Positions 49,501 to 61,300 of a stretch of 64,000 nucleotides of DNA are shown here, one piece after another. The position numbers were made by a program, and so were the translations under genes. This DNA comes from Antedon mediterranea. Lineage: Eukaryota; Echinodermata; Crinoidea; Comatulida; Antedonidae. Numbering within the stretch: position 1 is the stretch's first letter; every line of letters starts with the position of its first letter. The notes below the pieces were generated by a model. That model saw only the letters and a list, made by a program, of their open reading frames with translations, made no database searches and was not told where the DNA came from. Location: the NCBI RefSeq assembly GCF_964355755.1, contig NC_092672.1, positions 34,840,501 to 34,904,500 of the forward strand, written 5' to 3'.

Positions 49501-51791
49501 CCAAGGGTTCTCCTCTTTCGACACCAAACTTGGGTTAAGTGAGCTTAAATATGTTTTGAAGTTTTCGTGAATCTGTCTGGTATATTTCATTGATACGAGT
49601 CCACGGATGACGTATTTATGAGTGGTTTGAAGTTGTAGTGTTGGTTCCACGTTAGATACCCACTGGAGGTAGGACGCAGAATCTCCGACACTTGAAATGG
49701 CTTCCATTGCACACGACAAGATGGACGTGTCTTCTAAAAGAAGAACCACCACTAAAACAAACCAAAAATAATCACATAATAATGGAATAAGGATCAGAAA
49801 ATTACTTTTGTGTCGATATTTTAATATAACCGTACTTGCCTTTAATATCAGAGTTTCTTAATATCTTCATAATTCCGTTTTCAAATGTGTCCTGGATCTG
49901 AGAAGTAACTCGCACTCTTTCAGCCAGGCATATTCCAGCGTCATTGGCGTTCGTCAGAAGTTTGTCAAATGTTGTCTCCATAGTTTCTGAATACATGACA
50001 GCAACATAGTTCCAATTCATGTTCCAAAGCAGATCGACTATAACCTGCAAAAGAAACTCAGCATATTCAATAGAAACATAGAAAAATAACTTCACTTTGT
50101 CTACACTATCAAGCTGGTGATGTGCTCAAATATGGTACTGATATGCCCAAATAGTGTAGTGATATGATATCATCATGTCCATAGGCACATTTTTTATCAC
50201 ATAACGTTTGATAGTGTAGAAACATAGCATTTTTAATAGAACTGAAGCTCCCTAAGGTGGTGCAGTATTATGAGTTTAAACTTTAACCTGTGTACTCTTC
50301 ATACCTGAACTTGTATCTTCTCTGATGGAGCAAGACTGAAGAACGAACTGTGAATATCTCTATTTTCCGTGAATTCAGATGACGTAGCTTCTCCATAGAC
50401 GATTAAAGGAATATTTTGATATGATAAGAGAGGAGATACATATTGAGTTACCTCATCAATCATGGGACCAATTATTCCTGAAATAAACATAATGATTGAA
50501 AAAGAACAAGCACGTTTGACATTTTAAATTACCTTTAAGGCTCTGTCTACACTATCAAACTTTATGTGACAACAAAATGTGATGTGCCCATATGTCATCA
50601 CTACCATATTTGGGCATATCACCAACACATTTGGACACATCACACTTTTTGGAAAACTAGTTTGATAGTGTAGACAGAGCTTTAGTTAGAGCGACATGCG
50701 GTAGGCTCGCACATAATTTGCCAGTAATAGTGGTTTAAAACGTGAATAATGTATTGTTAATATGTATACTTTTTAATTAAATTATAAGATTATTTTCTTT
50801 TTTTCTTTGTTCTATATATTTTGTATTACGATAGAAAACAAATGCTTCAAAATAAATAGCTGGATAACATGTTCTAATTTATATAACATAATGCGATTTA
50901 TTTTATAATCGCTTACCTGGTCGTAGTATTACGTCACTACATAATGACCCATTTATATTGTATAATTGATTATCGATGTAATTAAGGACATGTTGACCTC
51001 CTACTTTATGCGATGAGCAGGAATCAAACGCTTCCAAACCTGACAAAACAAAGAAAAATCCACTTTAAGAAACCATTATAACAATTATATAAGTACGACA
51101 TATGACAATCAATCAGTACTTTTGTTGAAGATCTTTCGACAACATATTGGACTGAATAGGCCTTAATGGAATACTGTATTGCATAATCAAATTCAGCAGA
51201 AGGCTTACCATTTTACAATATCTATAACTCATTTATTTTCAGTATTTGTTCGACAAAAACGTAGGTCTACTAAAGAGTAAATGAAGCTTATGACTCACAG
51301 CCAGAAGTATGGCTACAGACGTTGCAAAATAACCTTTGAACAACAAACAATAACATTCTCCAAACATTACTGTAGGCCTATTTTTGATGCGCTATTTCCT
51401 TATTTGATTCTAAAATGGGCCATTGATTTTGAAAATATATTGTTATCGTATCAATCAATATCAACCAATCCCTGAAATCACATACCCATCAACACATTAA
51501 ATGCATTTTATGCCCATTACATTGACACTTACCTATGCTAACTCCTGGGATTTTGGAGGCATCAGGTATATTCTTTACAGCGTAAATGGCAGCCTCCACA
51601 AGAGCGATGTTCTCCGCTATTGGTTCGCTGGAGCAGAAGTCACCATCTTTACCGAAAAATGGAAAGAGAAATCCTAGACGAACGTTACCATCTACAACAC
51701 CGACCAAAGGAGATGAACACGTCTGAGACGATGTAGAAGATGACACTAAAACGCTCGCAAACAGGCTTAGTATTAGTAAAACGATTTCCAT
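43599..51791 (-). CDS. Class C GPCR with three tandem ligand-binding domains, 1752 residues
   Basis: Thirteen exons on the minus strand: 51533-51791, 50917-51039, 50305-50477, 49840-50044, 49117-49751, 47924-48622, 47547-47793, 47232-47399, 46617-46918, 46033-46497, 44863-45795, 43731-44739, 43599-43639. All phases close, giving 1753 codons with the stop. The protein starts with a signal peptide (MEIVLLILSLFASV). Three consecutive receptor-family ligand-binding (periplasmic-binding-protein type) modules follow at about residues 20-465, 466-937 and 938-1403. Each ends before a VG/IG-(E/S)-W-like linker with a small Cys cluster. One seven-helix domain (residues about 1450-1700) has the class C marks EARFIFL before helix 6 and FVPK at the end of helix 7. 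The tail is short. No nine-Cys domain is seen. It most resembles metabotropic glutamate receptors. The ligand is unknown. Intron 4 uses a GC donor. Confidence 0.85.
43731..44739 (-). other. Seven-helix exon of the class C receptor
   Basis: Residues 1404 to about 1739. After a short linker with CPVGTLCNC, seven hydrophobic helices follow, starting WVTIVLAASATFAALILLV. Helix 3 begins CGIRRVGVSF, consistent with the conserved class C disulphide cysteine. ASSQ precedes helix 4. The third intracellular loop is short and Ser-rich (SSSSVNSEARF). The last helix ends IFVPKVNVL, matching the F-x-P-K motif. The whole heptahelical domain sits in one exon. Confidence 0.85.
44863..46497 (-). other. Ligand-binding module 3 of the class C receptor
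   Basis: Encoded by only two exons (10-11), residues 938-1403. It has the IGSWKDG linker, CPYKTLPC, IVIPALFSTHT, ALIYAMDKINGDNNILPG, DYCGSTLMAY, AVIGPVDS, LVIYFNWTYIAIVYTDADYE, and a late NPWFREYFE shared with module 1 (NPWFARAWE) and module 2 (DPWFAEFWM). It leads through VGSI directly to the membrane exon. Confidence 0.8.
46617..48622 (-). other. Ligand-binding module 2 of the class C receptor
   Basis: Encoded by exons 6-9, residues 466-937. It begins with the linker VGEWNTDTG and CPDSCTIC, then GDVIFAGMFSIHD, MLYAIQTINNNENILPN, GMEAYDTCSD and GAIGADRND. Its W-x-Y-V-type motif is replaced by EYKYIQILEG. The ATSS-type contact stretch reads QLSTASTADL. It ends GYQT before IGSW. Confidence 0.8.
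48655..49110. other. Intron between modules 1 and 2 with retroelement-like tail
   Basis: The 494-bp intron (48623-49116) contains a stretch (about 48810-49025) resembling a reversed retroelement 3' end. No exon is found, and the module 1 and module 2 exons join in phase 0 across it. Confidence 0.45.
50094..50226. mobile_element. Foldback MITE, copy 7
   Basis: Family of 611-772, about 133 bp, in the intron between receptor exons 3 and 4. The ends are worn (CTTTGTCTACACTATCAAGC and GTTTGATAGTGTAGA). Confidence 0.75.
50535..50684. mobile_element. Foldback MITE, copy 8
   Basis: Family of 611-772, about 150 bp, flanked by TTTAAG and CTTTAG. It lies in the intron between receptor exons 2 and 3, about 400 bp from copy 7. 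Confidence 0.8.
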
Positions 51792-54700
51792 CCCGTTCCT
51801 GTAATAATACGGTATAAAAGATTGTTTTTCAGAAAGAGAAGTTTTCTCGGGTTGTAGAGGTTAATGCTGATTTATACACAAACACAATTGTGTTTATACA
51901 AATTCAAAAGTCAATGTACTGTTTGTTGAACCTATTGAAATAATTCAAGCCTACAAACTGTAAACATTACAATCATCAAATACAAAGAATGTAGCTTGAT
52001 GCAGTAAGGTAGACAAGAGAACATTAATCACGCGGCTCATTTAAATAATTCGCATTCTCAAGCAAAGTTGTTTATAGATATGATTACTGAATGGTGGAAA
52101 TATTTCACAAGGGGGCCGCAAATAAAGACAATGACGACACGAGTTATTAAATTATTATATATCCTACATCTTAGGCTACAGTTGGAGCAGGGAGTTATTT
52201 CGACTCCCTGGTCGGAGCTATACTTCTTAATTTATCCAAGATCTAACCAATGAAAAAAATGATAAAAATGCTTCGCTCAGTTCAATATGCCTAGAAGTTT
52301 ATTGATAAAAATATAGGCTAAATGAATTGGGATACAAATGGAGTAGCCGGGAGTTGTTATTTATAACTCCCTGGTCGGAGCTACCTTAATACATGAGTAT
52401 CTATCTAACTATGGATACTATACTTATTTTATCCAAGATCTAACCAATGATAAAGACGCCTTGCTCAGTCCAATACTCCTAGGCCTAAACGTTTATTGAT
52501 AAATACTATAGGCTAAAATTGGGATATGGTAATAACAATAATATAGGAAATTCAGTTGAAGGTATGATTTAATTGTACAAACTCATTGATTCGTGAATAT
52601 ATTTATTGTGTGTAATAGATTCGGCTTGAAATAGCAAGGGTAAATCGTGATTTTGTTCTGTTAAATAAAGGAATTTCCAAGCTAATTCACTAGAGGTATA
52701 AATGCACTATTACATTGTGGCACTGTAGCTCCACTAACATTCAAATTATAAAGAACACATATAGGGCCTACTAAAAATGTTACAAGATCGCATTATGATC
52801 ATACCTATTAAAGAATACTATAAATAATTTGACACAACCAATACATTTGGAATGGATTTACTAGTGTAGCCTTCTACAAGATCCTCTTACAAGATCGTAT
52901 TATGATCATCCTTTAAATGAAGAATACAATAGATAATGTGAAACAACCAATAGATTGGAATGGATTTACTAGTGTAGCCCACATCTTCTTTCATAAACCA
53001 TTATGGGACTTCCACTCGGACACTATTTAACTATGCTTATACTGTAAACCTTAAAAATCACTTACATGAATGTAGTCTTACACATTAATTCATCCTGCCA
53101 AACTGTTCTTCTCAATCTCAACATTCAATAGGCTAAAAGCATATGGAACCGTTACAAGTCGGTGCGATGCAATAACACCGATATAAATAATAACACTTCT
53201 CTGTATCTTTTCATAGCTTTGTTTTGATTCGACAATACACAGCGTTGAGCACTTGTAGGGAAATTCTGAAGCCTGTGATTTCATTGTCTTTTATTGATCA
53301 ATCCGCGGAACTAAGTCCTTGTGTTGATCCTATCATAATTCAATATGCTCTTGTTTTTTTTATTACGGAATACTTAGATAAGTATATTAATACTATTAAT
53401 TCTCCAAAACAAACGTCGTTTATTTTACAAGAACCGTCTAATTTTTCGCTAGTATCTTTTTATTATTATCAATATTTTTAATGTACAGTATTATACGACA
53501 AATGTGGTGTTCATTTTTCGATTTTGCTTTGTGTTTTGATGTACAGTATGTGAAAAATAATATCATTTACTTATTTGCACAAATATTCATAAACAGTAAA
53601 TAAAGTACAATTATATTGCATTTATTAATAATAACTACAATCTATATATTACACATTTAATATAAAAAAATTCTTAAGTTGATATTAATAATATTTTTTT
53701 TTACTATGGAAATGAAACACTTCAATAACACACAGTGCAAAGTGCTACAATCTGTACAATTAGAACTAATTAATAAACTCCCAAAAAAGAAAAGAAATTA
53801 AAGTAAATATTTTATGAAAAAATAATATTAACGCTAGACCTAACCGTCAGTGTAAATATTAGCAATAGCAAAGGGTCAAGATAGCTAACTATAAAAAGTA
53901 AATCCATGACCTAGTTATGCAGCTCACAAATTCTAATGCATAAGTATAGTGTGCAGCATATTACTACAGATAACTCCCAGCAAGGATGGTACCCATTTAT
54001 ACACCTGGGTGAAGAGAAACACGGACACAAATAAACTGTATTGTAAAAAGATACAAAGGAAGTCCCATCACCATCCACTGCATCAATATAATACCACATT
54101 TATATAGCGTTCTTTTCATGAGTAATCATGCTCAAAGGCGCTGTACATTATTACCCCAGTCATTTTTTAGATCAAACACGTATGGAAACATACTCCCATA
54201 ATGCAGCCAGTAATCAGCGCAAAGTTGTGTCTTGATCGAACCCATTTAATACACCTGGATGAGGCAAATGTAAGTAAAGTGCCTTGACTAAGTATACAAG
54301 CAATGTGGCGAGAGTTGGATTCAAACAGCAACCTCACGATCGGTACTCCAGCGTCCAACACACTGCGCCACACGCTCTCACAACTGACGTCTTTATCATA
54401 ATAAAGATTGAAGAAAAACACTAAATCACTCTACGATAATAATTAATATGTGACCATAAATAGAAGTATGCTTTGAACTACTATAGTTTTTTCTTCAGCG
54501 AGTTCCCCTTTTTTCACTATCAACATCATACAGTAGAACAACACTAGGTTGCCAGCTTGTTCAACTCTTATCCAAAAGTTCTTTTTACATATTTATATTT
54601 ATCTGGTAATTTCCAAAAGTTTTAATAACCCATTCTTTGGTTTCTATGTAACTTTGTACAGCAATAATACAAAAAATATATACTTTTAAAATGCTTTCCT

Positions 54701-55341
54701 AAATCTACTATATTTTTTTTTACAGACAAGGTATTTTATTTTATGAATAAATGTTAAATATAATAGCAGATTTGTGTTCTACATTTACATGATTTTTAAT
54801 ACTTTCAATTTAAATTAGTGACAAAATTCATAAATGTTATAGAATTCTGATTTCCTACATAAAATATATTTTTTCGGCTTGAATTCATTTGACTAAATGT
54901 TAAATGTTATAACAGATTTGTGTTCTAAATTTACATGATTTTAATACTTTAAATTTAAATTAGTTGGCAAAATTCATAAAGAATTCTGATTTATCGTCTG
55001 TTGTTGTCATGTCTTTGACAGAATTAATTCAATGGACTACACATAAATACAGAAATACTATTGGTTACAACTTTATGAATATATTAATTGTAGAATATAT
55101 TTTATGCACATTTCAATAATGGAATGTTTGCAATCCTAATGTTTAATTCATTAGGGTAAATTATCTGCATATTACAGATTGTGTGATTGGGTAAAATACT
55201 AGTCCATCACTAGTTAATACAACTCATTTTATTGGTGAATTTATCTTACAATCTAAATTACTTACGACTCATACGATTGGTTATAAAAAAGATGAATGGA
55301 CAATTCTTAAAATTCAGCTTCATTAGACATCAATGTTAGGA
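51792..55341. other. Intergenic repeats upstream of the class C receptor
   Basis: Contains the receptor promoter, two direct copies of a segment with the hairpin GGGAGTTATTTCGACTCCC (about 52190-52260 and 52351-52450), a direct duplication of roughly 110 bp (about 52782-52880 and 52891-52990), and a SINE at 54090-54381. The rest is AT-rich without supported exons. It also covers the 3' side of the TRAFD1-like gene. Confidence 0.55.
54090..54381 (-). mobile_element. tRNA-derived SINE, family 2
   Basis: Same family as 24672-24913: head TGAGAGCGTGTGGCGCAGTG with GTTGGACGCTGG at the right end, read on the minus strand, a shared body, and a 3' end with CGCTATATAAATGTGGTAT. This copy is the fuller of the two. 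Confidence 0.75.
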
Positions 55342-58300
55342 TTAGTAATGGTCTGGATGAGGAGGCTACAATAAAACATACAGTTACTGTATTAAGATGT
55401 TTAAAAACTCTATTATTAGGATAAAACATCAGTACAAGTTGTACGAGTACAATAACTAAGTAATAAAGACTCTCCCAATACCAGACACCTTTGGGCTGGC
55501 CTAACATTGTCTAGTTTTCGAATATGTTTTTAATGGTAAAACTTAATTTGGGACCTTTTGGACCACCAGAAAAGTCTGGTTTTGGGAGAGTTTCTGAAAG
55601 TCAAGTATTGGGAGAATTGTGAATGTACTAGACTCACCTTTTTAACTCTTGAATGTGTCTTATTCGACGTCTGCCTTCTTCCGTTTACTGACAATGGCTC
55701 TTCATTTGTGTCAAGGGTCACCGATCTTGAGCTGACATGGTGGCTAAAAATTAGAAATAAAAATACATTTATTTTTGGTATTTTAAAAAAGAACTATTAA
55801 CTCATGGATATTCAAAACCAGATGAACATTTTTAATCACATTTATAGAATTTGCAATTGTCACTAAAATTATTTCTATGTTTTTTCTGTTAATTACTTTG
55901 AGACAGGAAAACAAATTGACTGCATATTCAAAAGATACCTCGTTCTCGCATTCCTTGCATGCTGGTCATGTGACCTATGACGAACTGGGTGGACATCACC
56001 ATCCTTTTGGGGCTTTGTTCCATTAGCTGTGTAATTGACCGTTTTTTGCCGCTGGGCCTTTTCAGTGAATCTCCTTACTTGGTCCGCATGATTTTCAGTT
56101 TTTTCACTGGGGCTGTATGGTTCTGAAGATATTTTTCTAGTTCTTGAAGGCTTCTTCTCAACTAAAAATTTAAAAATTTGTACTTGGATCAACAAAAAAT
56201 ACATTTATTAACATTATTTAACTAATAGATGCACTGATTATGTTTAACATAGCTGTTATTTAATTTCATCAATTTAAACATTTTCATATTTTTTCCTTAA
56301 TCTGGATGATGATGCATTGTGGGAAAATATGCACTCACCTTTTAGCTCTTTACCTGAATAGTTAGCAGGTATTTCGTTTCTGTTAGATCCATATATATTG
56401 ACTGATGCACCGTTCCGAATGCCTGCTCCTCCACTCCTATTGGCTGGTGCTCGCACTCTGTTAGCCGGGGCTGCAGTTCTGTTGGCTGGCACAGTACTTC
56501 TATTTTTTGGTTGATAAATCTGATCTTGTCGTCCATCTTGTGAGCCAAATGATTTATACAGATCTTTATTTCCGTGCGAAGTGTTTCTTGAAGATGAAAC
56601 TGTATAAACAAGTATAGTTATCATGTCAGTATAATATTTATCTTTCATTTATTTATTTTTTTAAAATTTAATCTTATTTATAGAGGACGATCTTAAAATG
56701 CTGAATATCAAGGGGCCCTCATATTAAACAAACATGGTAAATATAACACAAATCAAAGTTAAAGTTTAAGCAGTTTAATAATAGGCTTAGTCATGTTGGA
56801 ATATGAAAACAAAGTAATACACTTAAAATTAATCAATCTCTTCAAAAATAGGAAGGCCAAAGTTGTAAGATTTAGAGGGGACTACTCCTTTTGAATTCCT
56901 GCTCTAAGGCCAGACTAGTTAGGCCTGCATCCTAGCATACCCTGAATGGTACTTCAGATTCAGAGATTCAGATTCGATTTATTAAGTCATTCATACATAG
57001 CATAATGATAATTGTTTTCTTGGCAGAAAAACACAAACAAAACAATACACACATAATATTTACATTCATTATCAACATGGAACTAACAACAACAACTGAT
57101 CAAGCAAAATAAAATACAACAGACCTAATGACCTATCTTTGAAAATCATTGTTGTGTAGTCTAATAGCGCTAGGTAAGAATGAAAATTCATGTCTACTAG
57201 CCCATCTGACGAAAATGATTTGATAACATAGTGAACATAAGCTCTGTTTACACTATCGAACTAGTTTGACAAAAAAAAAGTGTGATGTGCCCAAATATGG
57301 TAGCGATATGCCCAAATATGGTAGTGATTGTCATCATCATGTCCATATATAGGCACATCACATAAAGTTTGATAGTGTAGACAGAGCTTAATAATCACAA
57401 GTTCGTTAGAAGTGTGATGAGGGCTACAGAACCCAAATTCCCAAACGTTGTGTAATGAGATACTTCTTACAATCATAATTACTTGTTTTCTTGTGTACAG
57501 GTGAAGGAAATGCTTCAGAATTAGTAAACGTATCAACATCATCATTAAACGATGGAATTTCAGAATTTATGTCATCATCATCATCAAGAAATGGTTGAAA
57601 TCTTCCCTGAGCTTGCATTGACGACTCTACACAGTGAAACACAAATTTGGGTTATTAGAACAATAATGAAATATATAGTAATTTTCATTCATTGTAAAAG
57701 AGACACGCCTTGGGGAGACACGCCCTTTTGCGATAGTTGTCTTTGACAGCTCTTGTCTCTCCTCAGTGTTCCCTTTTTATATTTCACTGAAAGGAATAAA
57801 TAAATAAACGTACTGTATATACTGTATACAGTACATTACAGTACATAGGCCTACTGCTCAGACAATCAACTTACTGAGACGTAATGTACACAAGATAAAC
57901 CTAAAATGGTTGCAACAATACTTACGACTAGATGACTGTTTCATTTCATGAGCTTTCCTGGTGGAATTTCCATAGGCGTGTGTTATATGGGAACCACTCA
58001 TGGACGAAAAGTTGGAAGAAGAATACTTGCTAACAGGCGAGGGCAGTAGACTGGCATCTTGTTGATATGGCAAATGATTACTTCTGGATCTGGTTGCCAC
58101 GCCTGCAAAAACAAAACAAAGTGTTTTCTTAACAGTTTATTTTCACGAAACTAAAGTGTGATGTGCTAAAATATGGTAGTGATATGGGAACATCACATTT
58201 TTTTTCCACATAAAGTTTGATAGTGTAGATAGAGCTTTAGATGTCATATCACTACCATATTTGGGCACATCACACTTTTTTTCGTCAAACTAGTTTGATA

Positions 58301-61300
58301 GTGTAGACAGAACTTAACACTCAATGGGATCGAAGAGGGTTGAGAGAGTAAAGTGATAAGTGTATGTGTACCATCAAACTTTATGAATAACCTCTTTATT
58401 ACTTTACAAGCTTACTTACTATCATATAACGGATTCTTCTTTGTGACCAGCTTCGGCCTACTGTTTGCCATCATGATGTTGCTAGGGTCAAGAGGGTGGT
58501 TGTTGTGTTCGGACGGTAACGGTGTTGTTGTCCTGTTCTTGTCACACGTAGGCTGGGGAAATATTATAACATTTAGTTTTAATGAATGTAACAAAAAACT
58601 ATTAGTTTAAAATGATGTTTTTTATGGTTTACAGTAAATACTTACCTGATGGAATGCTATACTATCAGCTGGTAACAATACATTACAAAATTCACAAGGT
58701 AACATTGCCACTTCTTCGTCGGCAAATCTAAATATAATACCAAATAGAGATTGGTGAACTTAAACATACTTAACAGGATTGACTTTAAGCTCTGTCTACA
58801 CTATCAAACTCTATGTGACCAAACATGTGATGTGCCCATATATGGACATGATGATGTCATATCACTACCATATTTTGGCATATCACTACCATATTTGAGT
58901 TCACCACACTTTTTGTAAAACTAGTTTGATAGTGTAGACAGAGCTTTAGAGAGAGATGGAATTGAATTCACACAAGCAGCTAGTTTCATTAGAGTAAACT
59001 CACCTATCAGGTTCAAAACTAACAGACGGTGGAGGGGATGGAATTCGTAAAGGAGGAGGCCCTCTACTGATCAATCTATCGCGACTCTGTCTTGACTCTC
59101 TTGGACGCTGGTCAAACTGACAACCAGACTGAAAGGAAGAAAATAGTGGTACATACAATTAATATTTGATGCATACATTTTTGTAAGTTAACAAGGTATA
59201 CTTTTTTTTTCATTTTATGTGTTTTAATTATTATTATTTGCACTTATTTATATGGTATATATTCACTTACTTGGTGTAATATTAGGTCTTGGGCTGGAAC
59301 TGGTTTACCACAAAACTCACATGGTAGCTTTGTACCATCATCCTGCTCTGAAATCGGAGTAAAATGTATTTTGATTGATTTGACTTTAATTTATTTGGAA
59401 ACTTATTATAAAAATGACATACAAAGTGAAAATACTGACATTACTAATAACTGCATTGATAAAAGATTTTCCAGAAAAAAAGCTTATTAGCTTATGTCCG
59501 TTGGGAAATGAACTTTTCAGAGTATAATGCATACCATTGGATAAATGACTCAATTAGATGGTTAGATCTAGAAGGTACTATGTATCATTAGTATGAAAGC
59601 CAAGAGATGCCACCATGATTGTGGCATGATAAAGTATAAAAGCTATGAGGTGCCACCATGATTGTGGCATGATAAAGTATAAAAGCTATGAGGTGCCACC
59701 ATGATTGTGGCATGATAAAGTATAAAAGCTATGAGGTGCCACCATGATTGTGGCATGATAAAGTATAAAAGCTATGAGGTGCAACTAACGTACCTGCTGA
59801 ATCATGTACATCTAAATATCTGGCTGCCGCAACAGGAGGGTCTGGAATGGTATAAGCTTCTTTTAACATAGTATCGATATCACTTTCAAATACTGCCGCT
59901 CCTCGGACATCCCTCTCTTTTGAAAGGTCCTGAGCAAGGTGTCTTGTTAAGAAATCCATCTCACTTGGGTTGGACAGTCTGTTCTGTGACCTATGACCTG
60001 CAACAAAATTGATTCATTAAGGAATGCACAAGGTGTAGAAAAAGATATAAGCTTGGTTTCCGCTAGGACACAACGCAAAGGCTTAAGAGCAACGGAAGTA
60101 ATTTTATTTAAACTATTGCGTGTCATTGGTCAATTTACTTGTGTTGTGCATACGTCCTTGCGTTGCATTCTAGTGGAAAGCAATCTTTAACTGGTAATGT
60201 TTGTGTATAATTAAAATTATAATTTATTCAACTTATAATTATCTATCAATGTTTTGATTTTTTTTTAAATATAAAATGCTTAGAATAACAATTTTAAAAA
60301 CCTTTTCTGTTGTCTGGCTTGCTTTTTTCTCCTAAAAGATTTTGCACACGTGACTTATTCTTTCCATGTTTCCGTTCATCAGTATTACGTGGAACATAAA
60401 CCGGAGGGGATACTGTTCGACTATCAAACATACCAAAGTTTTCGGTAATGTTAAACCCACTATCGAAATGCTGCGGTGCTCCAAATCGTCCATCTGCCTG
60501 GTAACCCAACAAGAACGCCTGATTGTCATGAAGTTTATTGTGCGTTGTTGACACTGGGGGCGCTTGCTCCGGAAGAGAACAAGCTGAGTTCTCATGAATC
60601 TCTCTGTCTTTAATGCAGATGTAGCGGCTGCATATTGGACATGGTTCCGTTCTGCTTCCACAGAAGTCTTCATGAGAGAATAAGTCTTTGACTGCCATGT
60701 CCATCTCACAGAATTTACACATTTTCATGCGTAGATTGCATTCATCTTTCTATTAAGAAAAAATAATGTAATTAAAACATGTAATAATTATTCTATACAC
60801 ATTTAATTCATATCTTAATAATGTTAATAATAATTATTTAAATATAATATATTTAGTTATGGCCAATTATATATTTTAAAATTGTGCATACCTTGTGGTC
60901 TTCTAGATTTTGTTTTTCAACTTTTTCGCCACACTCACAATTCACCTGAAAATATTCAACAAGATTATAGTCACAGTTGGGTTGTATGCGAAATAAAATA
61001 TTTCCCGAAACCAGAATAGCAGCTATAAGCAGGCCCGTATCCAGGGGGGGGGGGGTGCGTTGGGTGCAGACGCACCCCCCCCCCCAAGTCCCAAAAGGTC
61101 CACTATTTCCTCGATTGGTATTTTTTTTTGTCTTGTTTAACTAAAGACAATATCATTATATATATACAAAATTTACATTATCAATGGTATACAAACAAAA
61201 ATATGCTAATATAAAATGAAAAAATACCGGTAATTAAATTACGGAATCTGAACTGACTACAAACTCGATGTAAAACATGCGCAGTCGATCATGTGACGAC

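Larger units (their letters stand above)
49117..51791 (-). other. Ligand-binding module 1 of the class C receptor
   Basis: Encoded by exons 1-5, residues 1-465 including the signal peptide. Landmarks are RLGFLFPFFGKDGDFC, EAAIYAVKNI, GLEAFDSCSS, GIIGPM, IPLIVYGEATSSEF and WNYVAVMYSE, all in the order expected for a metabotropic-type Venus flytrap. It keeps the Ala-Thr-Ser stretch near the usual amino-acid contact site. It ends NSTLVK, followed directly by VGEW from the next exon. Confidence 0.8.

Noticed and set aside
56342-56611. 89-codon minus-strand ORF over TRAFD1-like exon 12
   Set aside because: Exon 11 ends in phase 1, which selects the other frame (SSSRNTSHGNKD...); this ORF is a shadow.
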